From: Pseudomonadota bacterium
GTDB taxonomy: Bacteria > Pseudomonadota > Alphaproteobacteria > Reyranellales > Reyranellaceae
Assembly: GCA_023436825.1 (NCBI GenBank)
Contig: JAEZHS010000083.1
Location: 1-15,951, forward strand
DNA: 15,951 bases
Reading direction: 5' to 3'
Under the pieces are notes generated by a model. The model was not told the DNA's origin and searched no databases. It worked only from the letters and a program-made list of their open reading frames with translations. The translations under genes were made by a program, and so were the position numbers. This document shows positions 13,571-15,951 of the stretch, piece after piece; positions within the stretch are counted from its first letter, which is position 1, and each line of letters starts with the position of its first letter.

Positions 13571-14536
13571 ATGCCGCTGCCCGTCTCGCTCAAAAGCCGC
13601 CTCAGCCTGCCGCTGATCGCGGCGCCGATGTTCCTGGTGTCGGGACCGGCGCTGGTGAAGGCGGCCTGCCGGGCCGGCGTCATCGGCTCGTTCCCGACGG
13701 CCAACTGCCGCACCGTCGAAGAACTCGACCGATGGCTCGCCGACATGGGCGATGACCTGAAGCGCGCCGCCGACGAGAGCGGCCGGCCGACCGCGCCGCT
13801 CTGTCCCAACCTGATCGTGCACCGCTCCAATACGCGCGTGCCCGACGATCTCGCCGCCGTGCTGCGCCACAAGGCGGAGATCGTCATCACCAGCGTCGGC
13901 TCGCCCGAGCCGGTGCTGAAGCCGCTGAAGGACGCCGGCTGCCTGGTGCTGGCTGACGTCGCCTCCGTGCGCCACGCCGAGAAGGCCGTTGCCGCCGGCG
14001 TCGACGGCCTGGTGCTGCTGACGGCGGGCGCCGGCGGCCAGACCGGCTGGGCCAATCCCTTCGCTTTCGTGCGCGCCGTGCGGGCGTTCTGGGAGGGCAT
14101 CGTCGTCATGGCGGGCGGCATGGCCGACGGCCGGGCGATCGCCGCCGCCGAGACGCTGGGCTGCGATCTCGCCTACATGGGCACCAAGTTCATCGCCACA
14201 CGCGAGAGTCTCGCCAAGGACGCCTACAAGGTGATGCTGGTGAAGAGCCGGCTCGACGACGTGCTGCTGACCCGCGCTTTCACCGGGCTGGAGACCAACA
14301 TGCTGCGCCCGTCGATCGCGGCAGCCGGCCTCGATCCCGACAACCTGCCATTACGTGGCTCGATCGATGTGGCCAAGGACATCAATGCGTCGGAGCGCGA
14401 ACGATCAAACGCCAAACGCTGGAAGGACATCTGGAGCGCGGGGCACTCGGTGTCGGGCGTGGCCGACATACCGTCGGCCGCCGAGCTGATCGAACGGACG
14501 CTGGCTGAATACAGCGCGTCAGTGCAGCGCGTATAG
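13571..14536 (+). CDS. Nitronate monooxygenase-like flavoprotein
   Basis: A 321-aa protein from ATG 13571, with GAGGTAAGG seven bases upstream; a TTG at 13565 in frame is less likely. It has the FMN-dependent TIM-barrel pattern of the 2-nitropropane dioxygenase/nitronate monooxygenase family: LPLIAAPMFLVSGPALVKAA at the N-terminus, LVLLTAGAGGQTGWANPFAF, VVMAGGMADGRAIAAAETLG and DLAYMGTKFIATRES for flavin phosphate binding. Characterised members oxidise alkyl nitronates to carbonyl compounds and nitrite. In those enzymes the glycine-rich loop is usually GGHxG with a catalytic His; here the position is Gln157 (GGQTG), so the true reaction may differ. The 3' end overlaps the convergent usg gene by 18 bases. 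Confidence 0.86.
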   Translation: MPLPVSLKSRLSLPLIAAPMFLVSGPALVKAACRAGVIGSFPTANCRTVEELDRWLADMGDDLKRAADESGRPTAPLCPNLIVHRSNTRVPDDLAAVLRHKAEIVITSVGSPEPVLKPLKDAGCLVLADVASVRHAEKAVAAGVDGLVLLTAGAGGQTGWANPFAFVRAVRAFWEGIVVMAGGMADGRAIAAAETLGCDLAYMGTKFIATRESLAKDAYKVMLVKSRLDDVLLTRAFTGLETNMLRPSIAAAGLDPDNLPLRGSIDVAKDINASERERSNAKRWKDIWSAGHSVSGVADIPSAAELIERTLAEYSASVQRV

Positions 14537-14785
14537 CCCGTTGGAGAAGCGGAACTCGGCCGGCTTGATCAGCTGGGCATTGGCGACCCGCACGCGGTGC
14601 ACCTTGCCGTCGAGATTATGCTCCCAGAAGTCGAGGAACTTGGTCAGGGACGGGAATTTGGGGGCGAGATCTAGATTTTGCCAGACGAAGCTCTGCAGGA
14701 CATGCCGATGGTCGGGCATCCAGTAGAGGATTTCCGCAGTCGTCAGCCGATAATCGTTGAGTTGCGCAATAAAACTGCTGTCCAT
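14519..14785 (-). CDS. usg: Usg family protein
   Basis: An 88-aa protein from ATG 14785, with AAGGAG about six bases upstream. The sequence LTTAEILYWMPDHRHVLQSF, VWQNLDLAPKFPSLTKFLDFWE and ANAQLIKPAEFRF is characteristic of the small Usg-like family found in alphaproteobacteria. Function is not established; the name comes from a gene upstream of a tryptophan-biosynthesis locus. It is cytoplasmic, with no signal peptide or membrane segment. Its last 18 bases overlap the convergent nitronate monooxygenase gene. Its upstream region is AT-rich and shared with groESL. Confidence 0.88.
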   Translation of the reverse strand: MDSSFIAQLNDYRLTTAEILYWMPDHRHVLQSFVWQNLDLAPKFPSLTKFLDFWEHNLDGKVHRVRVANAQLIKPAEFRFSNGLYALH

Positions 14786-14833
14786 CGAGCACTCCTTGAC
14801 TCCACGCTCGCAACCGAATAGTCACGCACTTTT

Positions 14834-14857
14834 AACGAAAAGCCAATAAATTTCGTT
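14834..14857. repeat. 7-bp inverted repeat in the usg-groES gap
   Basis: AACGAAA (14834-14840) and TTTCGTT (14851-14857) are separated by 10 bases in the AT-rich part of the gap. This may be an operator near the minus-strand usg promoter. No clear -10/-35 pair was identified beside it. Confidence 0.35.
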
Positions 14858-14871
14858 TCATTTCAATGTGT

Positions 14872-14899
14872 TAGCAGCACTGGTTGGTGATTGCTGCTA
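14872..14899. repeat. 8-bp inverted repeat upstream of the groESL promoter
   Basis: TAGCAGCA (14872-14879) and TGCTGCTA (14892-14899) are exact reverse complements 12 bases apart, ending about 25 bases before the groESL -35 element. Possible activator or repressor site, distinct in sequence and spacing from CIRCE. Confidence 0.4.
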
Positions 14900-14924
14900 G
14901 TGCGAAGTGACTTTGTTCCCGCGC

Positions 14925-14953
14925 CTTGACTCAAGTCCTCCACGCCCCTAAAT
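14925..14953 (+). promoter_or_regulatory. RpoH-like (heat-shock) promoter of groESL
   Basis: CTTGAC (14925-14930) is followed, after a 17-base spacer, by CTAAAT (14948-14953) within CCCCTAAAT. This is close to the alphaproteobacterial sigma-32 pattern (CTTG, then a C/T-rich TAT-type -10), and TTGACT could also serve sigma-70. Initiation would fall near 14960, just before CIRCE. Confidence 0.55.
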
Positions 14954-14963
14954 CGCAAGCGCA

Positions 14964-14990
14964 TTGGCACTCACCGCAGGAGAGTGCTGA
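14964..14990 (+). promoter_or_regulatory. CIRCE operator (HrcA binding site)
   Basis: TTGGCACTC (14964-14972), a 9-base spacer, and GAGTGCTGA (14982-14990). The consensus is TTAGCACTC-N9-GAGTGCTAA, so each arm has a single A-to-G change and the spacer length is exact. It lies at the start of the predicted groESL transcript, the usual repressing position for HrcA. Confidence 0.88.
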
Positions 14991-15057
14991 CAGCAAAACT
15001 TCTCGTTTGCGGCTACCCGGCCGCGCAGGTTCAACCAGGGGAATTGGAGGAAGAAGC

Positions 15058-15375
15058 ATGAAGTTCCGTCCGCTTCACGATCGCGTCGTGGTCAAGCGCG
15101 TCGCGGAGGAAGAGAAGACCAAGGGCGGCATCATCATTCCGGATACGGCCAAGGAAAAGCCGATGGAAGGCGAAGTCGTCGCCGTCGGTCCGGGCGCCCG
15201 GGATGAGAAGGGCGCTCTCGTCGCTCCCGACGTCAAGGCCGGTGATCGCATCCTGTTCGGCAAGTGGTCCGGCACCGAGGTCAAGCTCGACGGCGTCGAG
15301 TATCTGATCATGAAGGAGAGCGACATCATGGGAATCCTCGAGGGTTCCGCCGCGGCTGCCAAGAAGGCCGCCTGA
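15058..15375 (+). CDS. groES: Co-chaperonin GroES
   Basis: A 105-aa protein from ATG 15058, with GGAGG seven bases upstream. The in-frame ATG at 14926 lies in the promoter and is rejected. It begins [14 protein letters not shown], has [22 protein letters not shown] (the mobile loop region that contacts GroEL), and ends [17 protein letters not shown] plus an Ala/Lys tail. Seven copies cap the GroEL cavity in the cytoplasm during ATP-driven protein folding. It is followed 50 bases later by groEL. The upstream RpoH-like promoter and CIRCE indicate heat-shock induction with HrcA repression. Confidence 0.98.
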   Translation: MKFRPLHDRVVVKRVAEEEKTKGGIIIPDTAKEKPMEGEVVAVGPGARDEKGALVAPDVKAGDRILFGKWSGTEVKLDGVEYLIMKESDIMGILEGSAAAAKKAA

Positions 15376-15422
15376 TCGCTCCGCCATCCAGACAATCACA
15401 CTCAATCAACCAAGAGGGTTAA

Positions 15423-15951
<529 letters not shown>

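Noticed and set aside
14926..15057. N-terminal extension of GroES
   Set aside because: It covers the promoter and CIRCE operator. GroES normally begins at MKFRPLHDR, which has its own strong ribosome binding site.

Overview
The window is high-GC bacterial chromosome, most likely from an alphaproteobacterium. The pointers are an Usg-family gene, an IalB-family exported protein, groESL preceded by both an RpoH-like promoter and a CIRCE operator, AGAGCA-type palindromic repeats, and GC-rich gene ends without T-tracts. Genus cannot be settled from sequence alone. There is no rRNA, tRNA, CRISPR array, transposase or phage structural gene.

Layout. 1-802 is the 3' part of a hydantoinase/oxoprolinase-type gene, ending before a terminator-like hairpin (882-913). 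976-3464 holds two same-strand genes of visibly lower GC: a cytoplasmic-looking protein with a C-terminal lytic-transglycosylase-like domain, and an exported protein of unknown role. 3688-4197 is an IalB-like exported protein. 4198-4664 has no convincing protein gene, but it carries a near-consensus sigma-70 promoter followed by RNA-like secondary structure, a candidate small RNA. 4665-5605 (minus) is a two-gene operon: a 98-aa alpha/beta-barrel-like protein, then a DUF899 thioredoxin-like protein. Divergent from it is an ECF sigma factor with a SnoaL-like C-terminal domain (5734-6615), followed by an exported CHRD-domain protein. 7203-10237 (minus) is kup - alpha/beta hydrolase - GNAT. Divergent from kup is a CYP153-like P450 (10374-11603). 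A convergent, heavily structured gap separates it from an HpcH/HpaI aldolase (minus). A double palindrome (12511-12639) lies before a beta-class glutathione S-transferase. Then come the remnant of a deleted EamA transporter, a nitronate monooxygenase-like gene, usg (minus) and groES-groEL (groEL cut by the window end).

How the genes work together. The most informative spot is the 128-bp gap between the ECF sigma gene and the DUF899 operon. Both strands carry the same layout, GAATCC, 16 nt, CGTC, each pointing at its own gene. This looks like a pair of ECF-type promoters read by the adjacent sigma factor, which would then activate itself and a small redox operon. No anti-sigma gene is present, which fits sigma factors controlled by their own C-terminal domain. 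groESL appears to be under positive (RpoH) and negative (HrcA/CIRCE) heat-shock control. The rest (aldolase, GST, P450, nitronate monooxygenase, hydantoinase-type enzyme, Kup, GNAT) reads as ordinary catabolic, detoxification and housekeeping genes of a soil- or water-type alphaproteobacterium.
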